From Pseudoalteromonas sp. OOF1S-7 (GTDB taxonomy: Bacteria; Pseudomonadota; Gammaproteobacteria; Enterobacterales; Alteromonadaceae): a stretch of 64,000 nucleotides of DNA. How positions within the stretch are numbered: the stretch's first letter is position 1; each line of letters opens with the position of its first letter. The notes beneath the pieces are model-generated. The model had not been told where the DNA came from, did not search any database, and was given only the letters and a program-made list of their open reading frames with translations. The DNA lies in contig NZ_JAKRFZ010000001.1 in NCBI RefSeq assembly GCF_022347765.1, forward strand, positions 186,001 to 250,000, in the 5' to 3' direction. Both the position numbers and the translations under genes were made by a program. Positions 52,714 to 63,830 of this stretch are shown one piece after another.

Positions 52714-53379
52714 TCAGGTACAATGGAAAGCTCTGCCCAATAACTGTTCAGCCAGTAATTTGCACTGTGTTTCTATTTCCTGGATAAACTCTGCAACATG
52801 CAATCCGTCCATCAGCCCGTGGTGCACCTCGACTGAAAATGGCAGTTCCCCGGTTTGTGTATCAAGTCGACCGAACACGCACTTTGGGATACCAAGGTTA
52901 TCTTTTGCATTACGAGCATGACTAAAGCTACTAAAGTCGAGCCATGGCAAAATGGATAAATAAAGTTGCTGTGGATTATCACATGTCGCCAAAAAGTGTT
53001 CACTAACCAAAGGCTGATCCAGGAACGCCTTTTTCTGTGCATCATTCTTTTTAATGTAGTCGTGGATATCTTCACAAGCAACCAAAGGCACAAAACGAAA
53101 GCTTCTGTCTTCGCGCAAAAATACGCAACTCATGTCGACTTGATCAACAACGCAAGGATGCTCATTGACTATGCGATAACGAATGGGCGCATAATTTTGG
53201 CAGGCTTTGCTCAGACAATATAAATAACTGTAGGTAAATGACAGCTGATGCTGTTTGCACAGCGTGTAAAGTGAGCCTGTTTTAAGACGGATGGTGATAC
53301 TAAAGTAAGGCTGCTCGAAGCCAAGATAAAAATCAAAGTGCTCGGCCCTGGGCCAATCTGATGAAGTGAGTTGTTTCAT
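52714..53379 (-). CDS. Chloramphenicol acetyltransferase-like protein (CatA type)
   Basis: A 221-residue CAT-family trimeric acetyltransferase. The catalytic histidine is in VEVHHGLMDGLHVAEF (HHxxxDG) and 'FSYSYLYCLSKACQ'-like and 'ILPWLDFSSFSHA' segments match type A CAT. It could inactivate chloramphenicol or acetylate another hydroxyl compound; chromosomal relatives are often not resistance genes. Upstream, the 11-base inverted repeat at 53385-53414 lies within its leader. Confidence 0.88.
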   Translation of the reverse strand: MKQLTSSDWPRAEHFDFYLGFEQPYFSITIRLKTGSLYTLCKQHQLSFTYSYLYCLSKACQNYAPIRYRIVNEHPCVVDQVDMSCVFLREDRSFRFVPLVACEDIHDYIKKNDAQKKAFLDQPLVSEHFLATCDNPQQLYLSILPWLDFSSFSHARNAKDNLGIPKCVFGRLDTQTGELPFSVEVHHGLMDGLHVAEFIQEIETQCKLLAEQLLGRAFHCT

Positions 53380-53384
53380 AATTC

Positions 53385-53414
53385 AATATAGAGGGAGAAA
53401 TACCCCTCTATATT
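53385..53414 (-). terminator. Terminator of the leucine dehydrogenase gene
   Basis: Perfect 11-base stem AATATAGAGGG / CCCTCTATATT. It lies 18 bases past the dehydrogenase stop and 6 bases before the start of the CAT-like gene, so it may also act as an attenuator for that gene. Confidence 0.6.
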
Positions 53415-53432
53415 GATAGTATCATGCAAGGA

Positions 53433-54473
53433 TTACAAACCGTTTGCGATGATCTCCTGTGCAAGCTCGTCGGCAATCAGGTGTGTTGATTTTTGCTCAG
53501 CATCAGAACGAACAAAGATCTCAGTCAACGTATCGTAGATGCCTTCCACATGTTTGGTCGCGGCAGCTTCACTATAGCCTTCCGGCTTAGTTTCGTAGTA
53601 TACGTTGATGATCCCACCGGCATTGATAACGTAATCAGGGGCATAAAGCACGCCTTTTTCACGCAAGATTTCACCATGTCTTGATTCTGCAAGCTGGTTG
53701 TTCGCACAGCCCGCGATAATGCTGGCTTTGATACGAGGGATCGTATTATCGTTTACCGTTGCACCCAATGCACAAGGGGCATAAACATCCACATCCAGAT
53801 CGTAGATTTCATCAATGCTCACGGCGGTTGCGCCGAAGTCATTTACCACTCTGTCTATTGATGCCTGATTGATATCCGTCACAAACAGCTCAGCGCCCGC
53901 TTCATGCAGGTGCTTACATAAAGTATATGCAACAGCGCCTAAGCCCTGCACCGATACTTTCACACCAGACAAATCCTGATGACCATGTTTGTGCTGATAA
54001 GCTGCTTTAATGCCCAGGAATGTGCCCAGCGCAGTGAAAGGCGACGGGTTACCGCTCTTACCTTCGAGACCCATTACATAATTGGTTTCTTTGTGCATTG
54101 TCATCACATCGCCGGTGGTGATGTTCACGTCTTCTGCTGAATAGTAGCTACCGCCAAGACGCTCAAGGTGCTTCCCAAATGCTCTGAATAAGGCTTCAGA
54201 TTTGATTTTTTTAGCATCACCGATGATCACAGACTTACCGCCACCAAAAGGCAAACGGGCCACTGCGTTCTTGTAAGTCATCCCCTTTGACAAACGCAAT
54301 ACATCGTACACAGCATCGACATCATCTGCGTAGTCCCACAGGCGACAACCGCCAACCGCAGGACCCAGTTTAGTGTTATGAACAGCAATGATTGCCTTCA
54401 GGCCCGATGCTTCATCAGAACAAAAAACTACTTGCTCGTGGTTATCAAATTCAACTTGGTTAAATACAGCCAC
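53433..54473 (-). CDS. Leucine (branched-chain amino acid) dehydrogenase
   Basis: A 346-residue NAD-dependent Glu/Leu/Phe/Val dehydrogenase. Catalytic Lys region 'GPAVGGCRLWDY...LRLSKGMTYKNAVARLPFGGGKSV' and the NAD-binding 'VSVQGLGAVAYTLCKHLHEAGAEL' are clear. 'GPAVGGCR' and the short length point to leucine, not glutamate, dehydrogenase. It deaminates branched-chain amino acids. Monocistronic. Confidence 0.93.
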   Translation of the reverse strand: MAVFNQVEFDNHEQVVFCSDEASGLKAIIAVHNTKLGPAVGGCRLWDYADDVDAVYDVLRLSKGMTYKNAVARLPFGGGKSVIIGDAKKIKSEALFRAFGKHLERLGGSYYSAEDVNITTGDVMTMHKETNYVMGLEGKSGNPSPFTALGTFLGIKAAYQHKHGHQDLSGVKVSVQGLGAVAYTLCKHLHEAGAELFVTDINQASIDRVVNDFGATAVSIDEIYDLDVDVYAPCALGATVNDNTIPRIKASIIAGCANNQLAESRHGEILREKGVLYAPDYVINAGGIINVYYETKPEGYSEAAATKHVEGIYDTLTEIFVRSDAEQKSTHLIADELAQEIIANGL

Positions 54474-54845
54474 TTTGTTTGTTCTCCGTTATAGACTGAC
54501 TTTGAGTCAGATAGCGCTGAAATTCATCGAACTGTATCACTAACTCTCTAACCAATCCACAATATGAGTTGATATTGACTCTAAAAGCGTTAAAGCTGCC
54601 TTCATGATACATTAAACAGCCATATATCAACTTTTATATGCACTATATTAGATTATATTAGCTTAATTCTTCACTATTTTTACAATTTTAAGTGGTTAAT
54701 CTTTACGTAAACGTCAACACACTCGTTTATGTATGATTATTTTTACGATTTAATGAGGTCAGATGAGAGAGGGAGCGTAATTTTGGTATGGATGAACACA
54801 CCCAAATAGCCTGCTGTTGTTAACTAACTACAAAACGCCATGATC
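54474..54845. other. Intergenic region before the leucine dehydrogenase gene
   Basis: 372 AT-rich bases without a recognisable gene. It should carry the dehydrogenase promoter; no regulatory motif could be assigned. Confidence 0.45.
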
Positions 54846-54872
54846 AAAAAAAGAGGGCCAGGCCCTCTTTTT
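54846..54872 (-). terminator. Terminator of the fumarase gene
   Basis: AAAAAGAGGGCC / GGCCCTCTTTTT around a single A, 22 bases past the stop. Confidence 0.9.
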
Positions 54873-54893
54873 CATGTCGGTGTAGAAATGCTT

Positions 54894-56420
54894 TTACTTA
54901 AGCTTGCTATCCAGCTCTTCAATCTTGGCTTTCCAGATAGCCGGTCCCTGAGTGTGGGCATTCACACCGTCGCTGTCTACGGCAACGGTCACTGGCATAT
55001 TCTCTACTTCAAATTCGTAGATTGCTTCCATTCCCAGGTCTTCAAAAGCCACAACCCGGGCTTTCTTAATCGCTTTGGCCACCAGATAAGCAGCCCCACC
55101 AACCGCCATAAGGTAAACGGCTTTGTTTTCCTTAATGGACTCAACGGTCGCCGGACCACGCTCCGCTTTACCTATCATGCCGATCAGACCTGTTTTTTCT
55201 AACATCAGATCGGTGAATTTATCCATTCGTGTAGACGTTGTTGGGCCCGCAGGACCCACCACTTCGTCACCAACCGCATCAACTGGGCCCACGTAGTAAA
55301 TAAATTTATTGGTTAAATCAACCCCTTCAGGTAACCCTTCGCCCGAATTAATCATGTCTTGCAGACGCTTATGCGCCGCATCACGGCCCGTCAGGATCTT
55401 ACCGGACAACAGCACGGTTTCGCCCATTTTCCAGTCCTGGATGTCATCTTTGGTGATTTCATCCAGATTGACGCGACGCGTATCTTCACCCACTTCCCAG
55501 GTCACTTCGGGCCAGTCTTCCAGCTTAGGCGCTTTAAGATCAGCAGGGCCTGAACCATCAAGCGTGAAATGCACATGACGCGTTGCAGCACAGTTAGGGA
55601 TCATCACAACAGGTTTAGAAGCCGCGTGCGTTGGTGCAGACTTGATTTTAACGTCAACAACCGTGGTCAGGCCGCCCAGACCCTGCGCCCCAATACCGAG
55701 TTTGTTTGCACGTTCAAAAATTTCCAGACGTAACTTTTCTTCCGCCGTTTCTGCGCCACGTTCAATCAGCTCATGGATATCAACCGGATCCATCAGAGAC
55801 TCTTTTGCCAGTACTGCAGCTTTTTCAGCCGTACCACCAATACCTATTCCCAGCATGCCTGGTGGACACCAGCCAGCACCCATAGTCGGTAACGTTTTCT
55901 CTACCCAGGCTGCAACATCGTCTGACGGGTTCAGCATCACCATTTTAGTTTTGTTCTCTGAACCGCCACCTTTAGCTGCGATCATGACCTCGACCTCAGC
56001 GCCCGGCACCATATCAATATGCACAACAGAAGGCGTATTATCTTTGGTATTTTTACGCGCACCGGCTGGGTCTGCAACAATGGAAGCACGCAACGGGTTA
56101 TCCGGATTGAGGTAAGCACGACGTGTACCTTCATCCACCATTTGCTGTACAGTCAGGTCCGTCTTGTCCCATTTAACATCCATACCAACCTTTACAAAAC
56201 AGGTCACGATCCCCGTATCCTGACATAACGGACGTTTGCCCTCTGCCGACATACGAGAGTTAATTAAGATCTGTGCGATAGCATCTTTTGCAGCTTTACT
56301 TTGCTCTTTGTCGTACGCTTTTTCTAAAGCCTGAACGAAATCCAGCGGGTGGTAGTAAGATATGTATTGCAATGCATCTTCGATGCTGTCAATGAAGTCT
56401 TGCTGACGAATAGTACTCAT
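54894..56420 (-). CDS. fumA: Class I fumarate hydratase (4Fe-4S)
   Basis: A 508-residue, oxygen-sensitive fumarase interconverting fumarate and malate. The cluster cysteines include Cys66 in RPLCQDTG and that in IPNCAATRHVHF, and the C-terminal domain has 'GPAGPTTSTRMDKFTDLMLEKTGLIGMIGKA'. Class I is in contrast to heat-stable FumC. ATG at 56420 follows AAAGGA by 6 bases; an open extension to 56456 lacks a ribosome site. Promoter within 56421-56640, where a divergent pabB starts. Confidence 0.95.
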   Translation of the reverse strand: MSTIRQQDFIDSIEDALQYISYYHPLDFVQALEKAYDKEQSKAAKDAIAQILINSRMSAEGKRPLCQDTGIVTCFVKVGMDVKWDKTDLTVQQMVDEGTRRAYLNPDNPLRASIVADPAGARKNTKDNTPSVVHIDMVPGAEVEVMIAAKGGGSENKTKMVMLNPSDDVAAWVEKTLPTMGAGWCPPGMLGIGIGGTAEKAAVLAKESLMDPVDIHELIERGAETAEEKLRLEIFERANKLGIGAQGLGGLTTVVDVKIKSAPTHAASKPVVMIPNCAATRHVHFTLDGSGPADLKAPKLEDWPEVTWEVGEDTRRVNLDEITKDDIQDWKMGETVLLSGKILTGRDAAHKRLQDMINSGEGLPEGVDLTNKFIYYVGPVDAVGDEVVGPAGPTTSTRMDKFTDLMLEKTGLIGMIGKAERGPATVESIKENKAVYLMAVGGAAYLVAKAIKKARVVAFEDLGMEAIYEFEVENMPVTVAVDSDGVNAHTQGPAIWKAKIEELDSKLK

Positions 56421-56645
56421 GACGGTTCCTTTATTCTCCGGTCTGTGACGAGGCAAACCGGTGTTTATTGAGAGGCGCGATTATATACCATCTTACGAGA
56501 AGAGAGTATCGCTATCAGAGATTAGCGACCAAAGTCCTGCGCTTATCTAAAACTGTAAGATAGAATGCAATCAAACACGCTATGGATTCAATGACAATTA
56601 TGATACCCTCCTCGCCCGTTTCGGGCTAGCATTCGGGTTCAGTTA

Positions 56646-57989
56646 ATGACAAATCCAGGTAGTAACACCATTGAACTAGACATTTCTTTGTCAACCGTTG
56701 AAGTATTCGACACCCTCGCCTCTCAGCCGCTGGCAATACTACTCGACTCCAGCGATGCCAGACATGAGAATAGCCGGTTTGATATCATGAGTATTAACCC
56801 CTTGTGTATACTCGAAGCCAAAGCCGGTCAGTTTTATCTGGATGGCACACAGATTGGACAAGATGGCTTCACCATAATGCAAGAGAAACTGGCTGAGCTG
56901 GACACCAGTTCACACCCAGATGTGCCTTTCTGTGGCGGGTGGCTCGGCTACTTTGGCTATGATCTTGGCAGATATTTAGAGGTCATGCCTCACATCGCAG
57001 CACAAGATATCACACTACCTGACATGATAGCAGGCCTTTACCCGGATGCATTGGTCCGAGATAATCAGCAGAACCGCTGGTACTTTGTGACCCAGCCGGG
57101 TTACAACCGGCTGAGCACTTACCTGTCACTCATTAAACAAAATAACGCTGACAATGATACTTTCACACTGACCAGTGACTGGCAGGCAAATATGACTCAG
57201 GCTGAATATGCCGCTAAATTTGCCAGCATCCACGCTTATCTGAAAAGTGGCGACTGTTACCAGATTAACCTGGCTCAAAGATTCAGTGCCAGTTATCTGG
57301 GATCCCCATGGTGCGCTTATAAAACCTTACGCGCCAACAATAAGGCACCTTTCTCAGCGTTTATAAACCTCGGGGCCGATGCCATCGTGTCGGTTTCGCC
57401 CGAGCGCTTTATCTCTGTGCGCGATGGCCAGATCGAAACCAAACCCATTAAAGGTACTTTACCCAGAGTGAACGGCGATAAACAAGCAGATGCACTGCAG
57501 GCCGCGACCTTGCAACGTAGCCCCAAAGATCGCGCAGAAAACGTCATGATTGTCGATCTGCTGCGCAACGACCTTGGTAAAGTTGCTAAGCCCGGCAGTG
57601 TCCAGGTGCCAAAACTATTTGAAATCGAGAGCTTTCCTGCTGTGCACCACCTGGTCAGTACAGTCACGGCTCAACTGGCAGAGGGCAAAACTGCGGTTGA
57701 TCAGCTCAGAGCAGCGTTTCCGGGCGGATCCATTACCGGTGCACCAAAGATCCGTGCAATGGAAATCATCGAAGAGCTGGAGCCACACAGGCGCAGCGCC
57801 TACTGTGGTTCTATTGGCTACCTCAGTGCCTGTGGGGCAATGGACACGTCGATCACGATTCGCACATTAGTATGCCACCAGCAAAAAATTTACTGTTGGG
57901 CCGGCGGGGGGATTGTCGCAGACTCGGACTGTGAGTTAGAGTATCAGGAGACATATCACAAGGTGAACAAGATACTGCCCATTCTATGA
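56646..57989 (+). CDS. pabB: Aminodeoxychorismate synthase component I
   Basis: A 447-residue PabB, which aminates chorismate using ammonia from PabA on the way to p-aminobenzoate and folate. The motif PIKGTLPR contains the lysine that sets PabB chemistry; 'GGSITGAPKIRAMEIIEELE' and 'GSIGYLSACGAMDTSITIRTLV' are the chorismate-binding signature. It heads pabB-nudL-sdaA, the E. coli order. Confidence 0.95.
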   Translation: MTNPGSNTIELDISLSTVEVFDTLASQPLAILLDSSDARHENSRFDIMSINPLCILEAKAGQFYLDGTQIGQDGFTIMQEKLAELDTSSHPDVPFCGGWLGYFGYDLGRYLEVMPHIAAQDITLPDMIAGLYPDALVRDNQQNRWYFVTQPGYNRLSTYLSLIKQNNADNDTFTLTSDWQANMTQAEYAAKFASIHAYLKSGDCYQINLAQRFSASYLGSPWCAYKTLRANNKAPFSAFINLGADAIVSVSPERFISVRDGQIETKPIKGTLPRVNGDKQADALQAATLQRSPKDRAENVMIVDLLRNDLGKVAKPGSVQVPKLFEIESFPAVHHLVSTVTAQLAEGKTAVDQLRAAFPGGSITGAPKIRAMEIIEELEPHRRSAYCGSIGYLSACGAMDTSITIRTLVCHQQKIYCWAGGGIVADSDCELEYQETYHKVNKILPIL

Positions 57990-58543
57990 ACCTACAACAC
58001 GTTATCAGCCGCTACAGTTTAAGCGCCGCGAGCCATTCGCCAGTTTTGGGGCAAGGCCAGGAAAGCGCTGTTTTAGTGCCACTGCTAGAGGTGGATGGCG
58101 AAGCATCCGTGTTATTTTGTAAGCGCAGTGCCCAGCTGCGCAGTCATCCCAGCCAACTCTGTTTTCCGGGTGGTAAGGTTGAACAGAAAGACCATTCCGT
58201 GATCACCACAGCGTTACGAGAAACTCAGGAAGAAATCGCCTTAGATCCACAGCAAGTTAACCCCGTCGGAGTATTACCTCTGCACACAACACTAACGGGA
58301 TTCCGTATTACTCCTGTATTGGCCGTTTTAGACCGCAATGCAAGCTGGGAGACGCACAGTGATGAAGTAGAACATGTGTTTACCCTACCGTTGTCTCTGC
58401 TTGCACAGCAGCGTGCCTGGCAACCCGTTCAAACCCGGTTACGGGGCAAGGCCGTGACTTTTAATGGCCTGATGACAGAATATGGTCTGCTCTGGGGCGC
58501 GACTGCTAAAATCATCCAACAGCTCCTCATCCGAGTGGCCTGA
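57986..58543 (+). CDS. nudL: CoA pyrophosphatase, Nudix family
   Basis: A 185-residue Nudix hydrolase. The Nudix box is GGKVEQKDHSVITTALRETQEEIAL, with the extra upstream 'RSHPSQLCFPGGK' signature of CoA pyrophosphatases. The ATG overlaps the pabB stop (ATGA), so it is co-translated. Confidence 0.92.
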   Translation: MNLQHVISRYSLSAASHSPVLGQGQESAVLVPLLEVDGEASVLFCKRSAQLRSHPSQLCFPGGKVEQKDHSVITTALRETQEEIALDPQQVNPVGVLPLHTTLTGFRITPVLAVLDRNASWETHSDEVEHVFTLPLSLLAQQRAWQPVQTRLRGKAVTFNGLMTEYGLLWGATAKIIQQLLIRVA

Positions 58544-58738
58544 CCTGTTTAAAAAATGTCATCAATTACGCTCTAAACAATTGAATTTACACACTTTGAA
58601 GTATTTTTTACCTCACATTGGTTGCATTATCCTCTAACTCAACCAAAACTGTATACAATTTTGCTGTGAAATGGGTTACTTATGCAATAATTAACGTTAT
58701 GATGTGCGCCCGTTCAGAGGCAATGTTGAGTAGAATTT

Positions 58739-60115
58739 ATGATTAGTGCATTTGATATGTTCAGTATTGGTATTGGGCCGTCATCTTCCCATACTGTCGG
58801 ACCTATGCGTGCTTCGCGCCTGTTTGTGAAAGACCTGCGGGACAACAACATAATTGATCAAATCACATCAGTGAAAGTAGAGTTATTTGGCTCACTGGGC
58901 CAGACTGGCATAGGCCATGGTTCCGGTAAAGCCGTGATCCTGGGCCTGGCAGGATACGATCCCGAATCGGTAGATGCGGACCAGGTACCCCAGATCCTGG
59001 ATACCATTGAGCGTGAGCAGGTCATTTATCTGGACAAGACCCACAAGGTTGCTTTTCCTAAGCAAGGCGCCATTGTTTTCCATCGTCGCAAAACCCTGCC
59101 GAAACACTCCAATGCAATGGAGCTACAGGCATACACAGGCAGTGAGTTGGTACATAGCCAGGTCTATTACTCAATAGGCGGTGGCTTTATTGTCACAGAT
59201 GAGCAGTTTGATGCAGAAAAGCAAGCTGCAATCGACGTACGCGAGCAAAACCCAGCCCCTTACCCGTTTGAAAATGCTCAGCAGTTGCTGGAAATGTGCA
59301 AGGAGACAGGCCTGAGCGTATCTTCGCTGATGATGCACAATGAGAAAACACTGCGCAGTGAGCAGGAAATCAAATCAGAACTATTCCATATCTGGGAAGT
59401 GATGAAGGCCTGTACAGAACGCGGCATGCGCACTGAAGGCATATTACCCGGTGGCTTAAAAGTAAAACGTCGTGCACCCAGTTTGTACTTAAAACTCAAT
59501 GTTGAGAACAGCAACGATCCGCTTCGGGCCATGGACTGGGTTGATCTGTTCGCACTGGCCGTCAATGAGGAAAATGCAGCAGGCGGGCGTGTTGTTACTG
59601 CCCCAACCAATGGTGCTGCTGGGATCCTGCCTGCAGTACTTATGTACTACCATACTTTCATCAAAGAAGTCGATGCCGAAATAGCAACACGTTACCTGCT
59701 GACTGCCGCAGCGATCGGCATTCTGTATAAGAAAAATGCCTCTATCTCTGGTGCTGAAGTAGGCTGTCAGGGAGAAGTCGGAGTGGCTTGCTCTATGGCG
59801 GCAGGCGCGCTGACAGAGATCATGGGTGGTAACGTCGTCCATGTAGAGAATGCCGCCGAAATTGGTATGGAGCATAATCTGGGTCTGACTTGTGATCCGG
59901 TTGGCGGATTGGTGCAGGTACCTTGTATTGAGCGAAATGCCATGGGGGCAGTTAAGGCCATCAACGCTTCGCGTCTCGCAATGCGTGGTAGCGGAGAACA
60001 AAAAGTGTCTTTAGATAAAGTGATCAAAACCATGCTCGATACGGGTAATGACATGAAAACTAAATATAAAGAAACGGCACGTGGTGGCCTGGCGGTTAAT
60101 ATTATCGAGTGTTAA
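58739..60115 (+). CDS. sdaA: L-serine ammonia-lyase (iron-sulfur type)
   Basis: A 458-residue serine deaminase making pyruvate and ammonia. '[18 protein letters not shown]' opens the beta domain, and '[17 protein letters not shown]' and '[23 protein letters not shown]' (with cluster cysteines) make up the alpha domain. A single-chain enterobacterial type. Separate promoter possible in the 195 bases before it. Confidence 0.96.
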   Translation: MISAFDMFSIGIGPSSSHTVGPMRASRLFVKDLRDNNIIDQITSVKVELFGSLGQTGIGHGSGKAVILGLAGYDPESVDADQVPQILDTIEREQVIYLDKTHKVAFPKQGAIVFHRRKTLPKHSNAMELQAYTGSELVHSQVYYSIGGGFIVTDEQFDAEKQAAIDVREQNPAPYPFENAQQLLEMCKETGLSVSSLMMHNEKTLRSEQEIKSELFHIWEVMKACTERGMRTEGILPGGLKVKRRAPSLYLKLNVENSNDPLRAMDWVDLFALAVNEENAAGGRVVTAPTNGAAGILPAVLMYYHTFIKEVDAEIATRYLLTAAAIGILYKKNASISGAEVGCQGEVGVACSMAAGALTEIMGGNVVHVENAAEIGMEHNLGLTCDPVGGLVQVPCIERNAMGAVKAINASRLAMRGSGEQKVSLDKVIKTMLDTGNDMKTKYKETARGGLAVNIIEC

Positions 60116-60133
60116 GCTGCAAGGTCTGCTAAT

Positions 60134-60159
60134 AAAAAAGCCGCAATTGCGGCTTTTTT
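60134..60159 (+). terminator. Terminator of the sdaA gene
   Basis: Fully palindromic 26 bases, AAAAAAGCCGCAA and its complement, 18 bases past the stop. Confidence 0.93.
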
Positions 60160-60170
60160 ATTGTTTATTC

Positions 60171-60392
60171 GTATCAATTTGCTTAATTAAGAGTTCTATT
60201 TTGAGGCGAGAAAATAGCGTCGATAACACCGCTCCCGCGTCCTGCTATCGCTAAGGCACCTACATCCATTTAGGCGAGGCAAAAATTTGCGAACTCATAC
60301 CTAAGGTAAAGGTTCTAAATGAGGAGTTATTAACACAGTTAGCGTCATATTTGCTCCTTCAAATTGAACAAGGTATTAAGTGAAATTGGTAC
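60171..60392. repeat. MITE-like element, 222 bases
   Basis: Inverted ends GTATCAATTT and AAATTGGTAC, and a right-hand 40 bases shared with the 70-base element at 37035-37104. The inside (about 60200-60340) is GC-richer and unlike the smaller element. No reading frame. It ends 3 bases before the cysB stop codon. Confidence 0.7.
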
Positions 60393-60395
60393 CTC

Positions 60396-61388
<993 letters not shown>

Positions 61389-61651
61389 TTAATTGTTATC
61401 TGGTGTACGACTAGGCCATTTATCAATAGATACAGGCAAATAATGAACCAGCCTAGCATAATTATAGTCTATCCGATAGGACAATACTTTCCCCAGCCTA
61501 TTAGAGCCAGCTTCCAGCCATTAAGCTATACTAAAAAATGATGGAATTTGCTGGATTTTCAAGTCTCTTGTTATTAACACTGTTCAATCCGCAATTATTT
61601 GATGTAATATAAAAAAACTGTCAGCTGTATGATTTACGAAGAGATCCGGGT

Positions 61652-62413
61652 ATGTTTGTTACCGTAATAATTTTGTTGATTGTAGCACTCATTGTCATTG
61701 CTGTGTGGGTTAGTGCTATTCAACAACACAGAGAAAAACAAGAAGCGGAGCGCCGTAAAGAGCTGGCAAAGCAAAAGCGGGTCATCGAAGAAGCAGAAGA
61801 CGTCATCCTCAACAGCAGCAATATTCCTATGTCAGGCGCGATGATCCGGATCATTCAGCGCCGTGTGCATGACGCACTGGTGTCTATGGTTGAGCTATCA
61901 CCCACCTCTCGCGAGCTTAAAAGCCGTATGCATGAGTCTCAGGAGCGTTTAAATAACGAACCTCAAAATGCCAACGAATCTGATAAAGTCACTCTGCCAG
62001 ATAACGACAAGCAACTTATTGCTCTGGTTCAGGGGATTAAAAAGTTACGCCACCTCCTGCGCTCAGAGCACAGTAAAGGCAAAGTAGACACACAAGTATT
62101 TGTCCAGGAAGACCGAAAAATGGAGCGGCTGCAGCTTAGGATCAATGTGGAGAGCCAAATAAAGCGGGGATTGTCCGCGAAAAGCGCCAATATGGTGGGT
62201 TCTGCACGGCAGTACTTCGAAAAAGCCTACGCGATTATTTGTGGGGTTACCTATTCAGATGAATATATTAGCGAAAAGAAGAGCCTGCTCGAAGGATATC
62301 TGAGTGAGATCAGTACTGAGCTGAAAGCGTCCAATGCCTCTGCTGTGAAAAAGAAAGCCGAAAAAGAAAAGGACGATCTCGACGTCCTTTTCGCACCCAA
62401 GAAAAAGTGGTGA
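61652..62413 (+). CDS. Membrane-anchored coiled-coil protein, unknown
   Basis: A 253-residue protein with one N-terminal membrane helix (residues 1-23) and a cytoplasmic, highly charged helical body ('RKELAKQKRVIEEAEDVILNSSNIPMSGAMIRIIQRRVHDALVSMVELSP') ending in KKKW. It resembles conserved proteins of Shewanella and Pseudoalteromonas without known role. A GAGAT site is near the ATG. Convergent with the permease. Confidence 0.75.
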   Translation: MFVTVIILLIVALIVIAVWVSAIQQHREKQEAERRKELAKQKRVIEEAEDVILNSSNIPMSGAMIRIIQRRVHDALVSMVELSPTSRELKSRMHESQERLNNEPQNANESDKVTLPDNDKQLIALVQGIKKLRHLLRSEHSKGKVDTQVFVQEDRKMERLQLRINVESQIKRGLSAKSANMVGSARQYFEKAYAIICGVTYSDEYISEKKSLLEGYLSEISTELKASNASAVKKKAEKEKDDLDVLFAPKKKW

Positions 62414-62430
62414 TCAGCTTCAGCTGATCG
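62413..62430. terminator. Hairpin shared by two convergent gene ends
   Basis: GATCAGCT-TC-AGCTGATC, an 8-base perfect stem, overlaps the last bases of both genes. It lacks a T run, so termination is uncertain. Confidence 0.4.
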
Positions 62431-63709
62431 CGAACTTTACGATAAAGAGGACGGTTAATATCCAGACACTGATGGAGATTTCCTCACGCTTGTTACAGGC
62501 CAGTTTAACTGCCGTGTAAGAAATAAAGCCAAGTGCAATGCCGTGGGCAATCGAAAAGGTCAACGGTGTCATTAACAGCACAACACTCACCGGAATTGCA
62601 TCGCTCATATCATCCCAGTTAACTAACTTCAGGTTTTGTAACATCAGTACAGCAACATACAAAATAGCACCGGCCGTAGCATAGGCAGGTACCATCTGTG
62701 CCAGAGGTGCAAAGAACATCATCAACAGAAAACACAAACCAACGACCACGGCCGTTAAGCCAGTACGGCCACCCACGGATACGCCCGACACAGACTCGAT
62801 GTAGGAAGTAGTAGTAGACGTCCCAAGAAACGAACCCGCAATGGTCGCTGAACTATCAGCTGACAGTGCTCTGCCAAGGCGTGGCATGCGCCCTTGTTCG
62901 TCTGCAATCCCGGCTTTTTGCGTAACTGCGACCAAAGTACCGCTGGTATCGAACAAATCAACAAATAAGAATGCAAACACCACACTCAGCATCGAAATTT
63001 CCAGCGCACTGGCAATATCCAACTGGGCAAGAGTGGGGGCAATACTTGGCGGTGCCGACACAATGCCTGCGTATTCAACTAAGCCAAGAGCCCAGGCGAG
63101 AACAGTGACTAATAAAATACTGACCAGTACCCCACTTTTCATATCCCGATACATTAATGCGGCAATTACAAAAAAGCTCAGAATAGCGAGTAAAGGACCT
63201 GGGCTGGTAATGTCACCTAATTGCACAAATGTCGCGGGGCTGGCGACGATGATCTGCGCATTCTTCAGCGCGATCAGTGCCAGAAAAGCACCTATCCCTG
63301 TGGCAATCGCTTGCTTAAGCACCAGGGGAATTGCCTGGATCACCCACTCCCTGACTTTAAAAATACTCAGCACTAAAAACAAGCAGCCAGATAAGAAAAC
63401 CGCGCCCAGCGCGCTTTGCCAGGTATGTCCCATCCCCAGCACAACGCCATAAGTAAAAAAGGCATTTAATCCCATACCAGGGGCCAAAGCCAAAGGATAA
63501 TTGGCCCAAAGGCCCATAATAAAACAACCTATGGCAGCCGCTAAACAGGTCGCGACAAACGCGGCACCATGATCGATGCCCGCTTCAGCCAGCATGGCCG
63601 GGTTTACAAACACAATGTAAACCATAGTGACAAATGTCGTCAGACCGGCAATAAACTCGGTTTTGACTGTGCTCTGCTGTGCACGGAGCGAAAATAATTT
63701 TTCCAGCAT
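62420..63709 (-). CDS. NCS2 family purine permease (AzgA/PbuG type)
   Basis: A 429-residue proton-coupled transporter with about twelve helices. 'GLTTFVTMVYIVFVNPAML', 'LALAPGMGLNAFFTYGVVLGMG' and 'LFVDLFDTSGTLVAVTQKAG' with 'GTSTTTSYIESVSGVSVGGRTGLTAVV' mark the adenine/guanine/hypoxanthine branch. The ATG at 63709 (MLEKLFSLRAQQS) gives the family length; the open extension to 63790 does not look like family sequence. Complements apt in purine salvage. Confidence 0.93.
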   Translation of the reverse strand: MLEKLFSLRAQQSTVKTEFIAGLTTFVTMVYIVFVNPAMLAEAGIDHGAAFVATCLAAAIGCFIMGLWANYPLALAPGMGLNAFFTYGVVLGMGHTWQSALGAVFLSGCLFLVLSIFKVREWVIQAIPLVLKQAIATGIGAFLALIALKNAQIIVASPATFVQLGDITSPGPLLAILSFFVIAALMYRDMKSGVLVSILLVTVLAWALGLVEYAGIVSAPPSIAPTLAQLDIASALEISMLSVVFAFLFVDLFDTSGTLVAVTQKAGIADEQGRMPRLGRALSADSSATIAGSFLGTSTTTSYIESVSGVSVGGRTGLTAVVVGLCFLLMMFFAPLAQMVPAYATAGAILYVAVLMLQNLKLVNWDDMSDAIPVSVVLLMTPLTFSIAHGIALGFISYTAVKLACNKREEISISVWILTVLFIVKFAIS

Positions 63710-63810
63710 GTCTTTGTATTTTATATAGAAACGAAAGCCGGATTTTATCACAAATCTCTGGTGTAATCGGACAAAATAGTTAAAAATCAACTACACTCTG
63801 ATCTAGGTCG

Positions 63811-63830
63811 TATTAAGTGAAATCAGTATG
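63811..63830. repeat. Possible right end of a MITE-like element
   Basis: GTATTAAGTGAAATCAGTAT resembles the right end of the elements at 37035 and 60171. No left end is visible, so this is a relic at best. It includes the start of the next gene. Confidence 0.35.
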
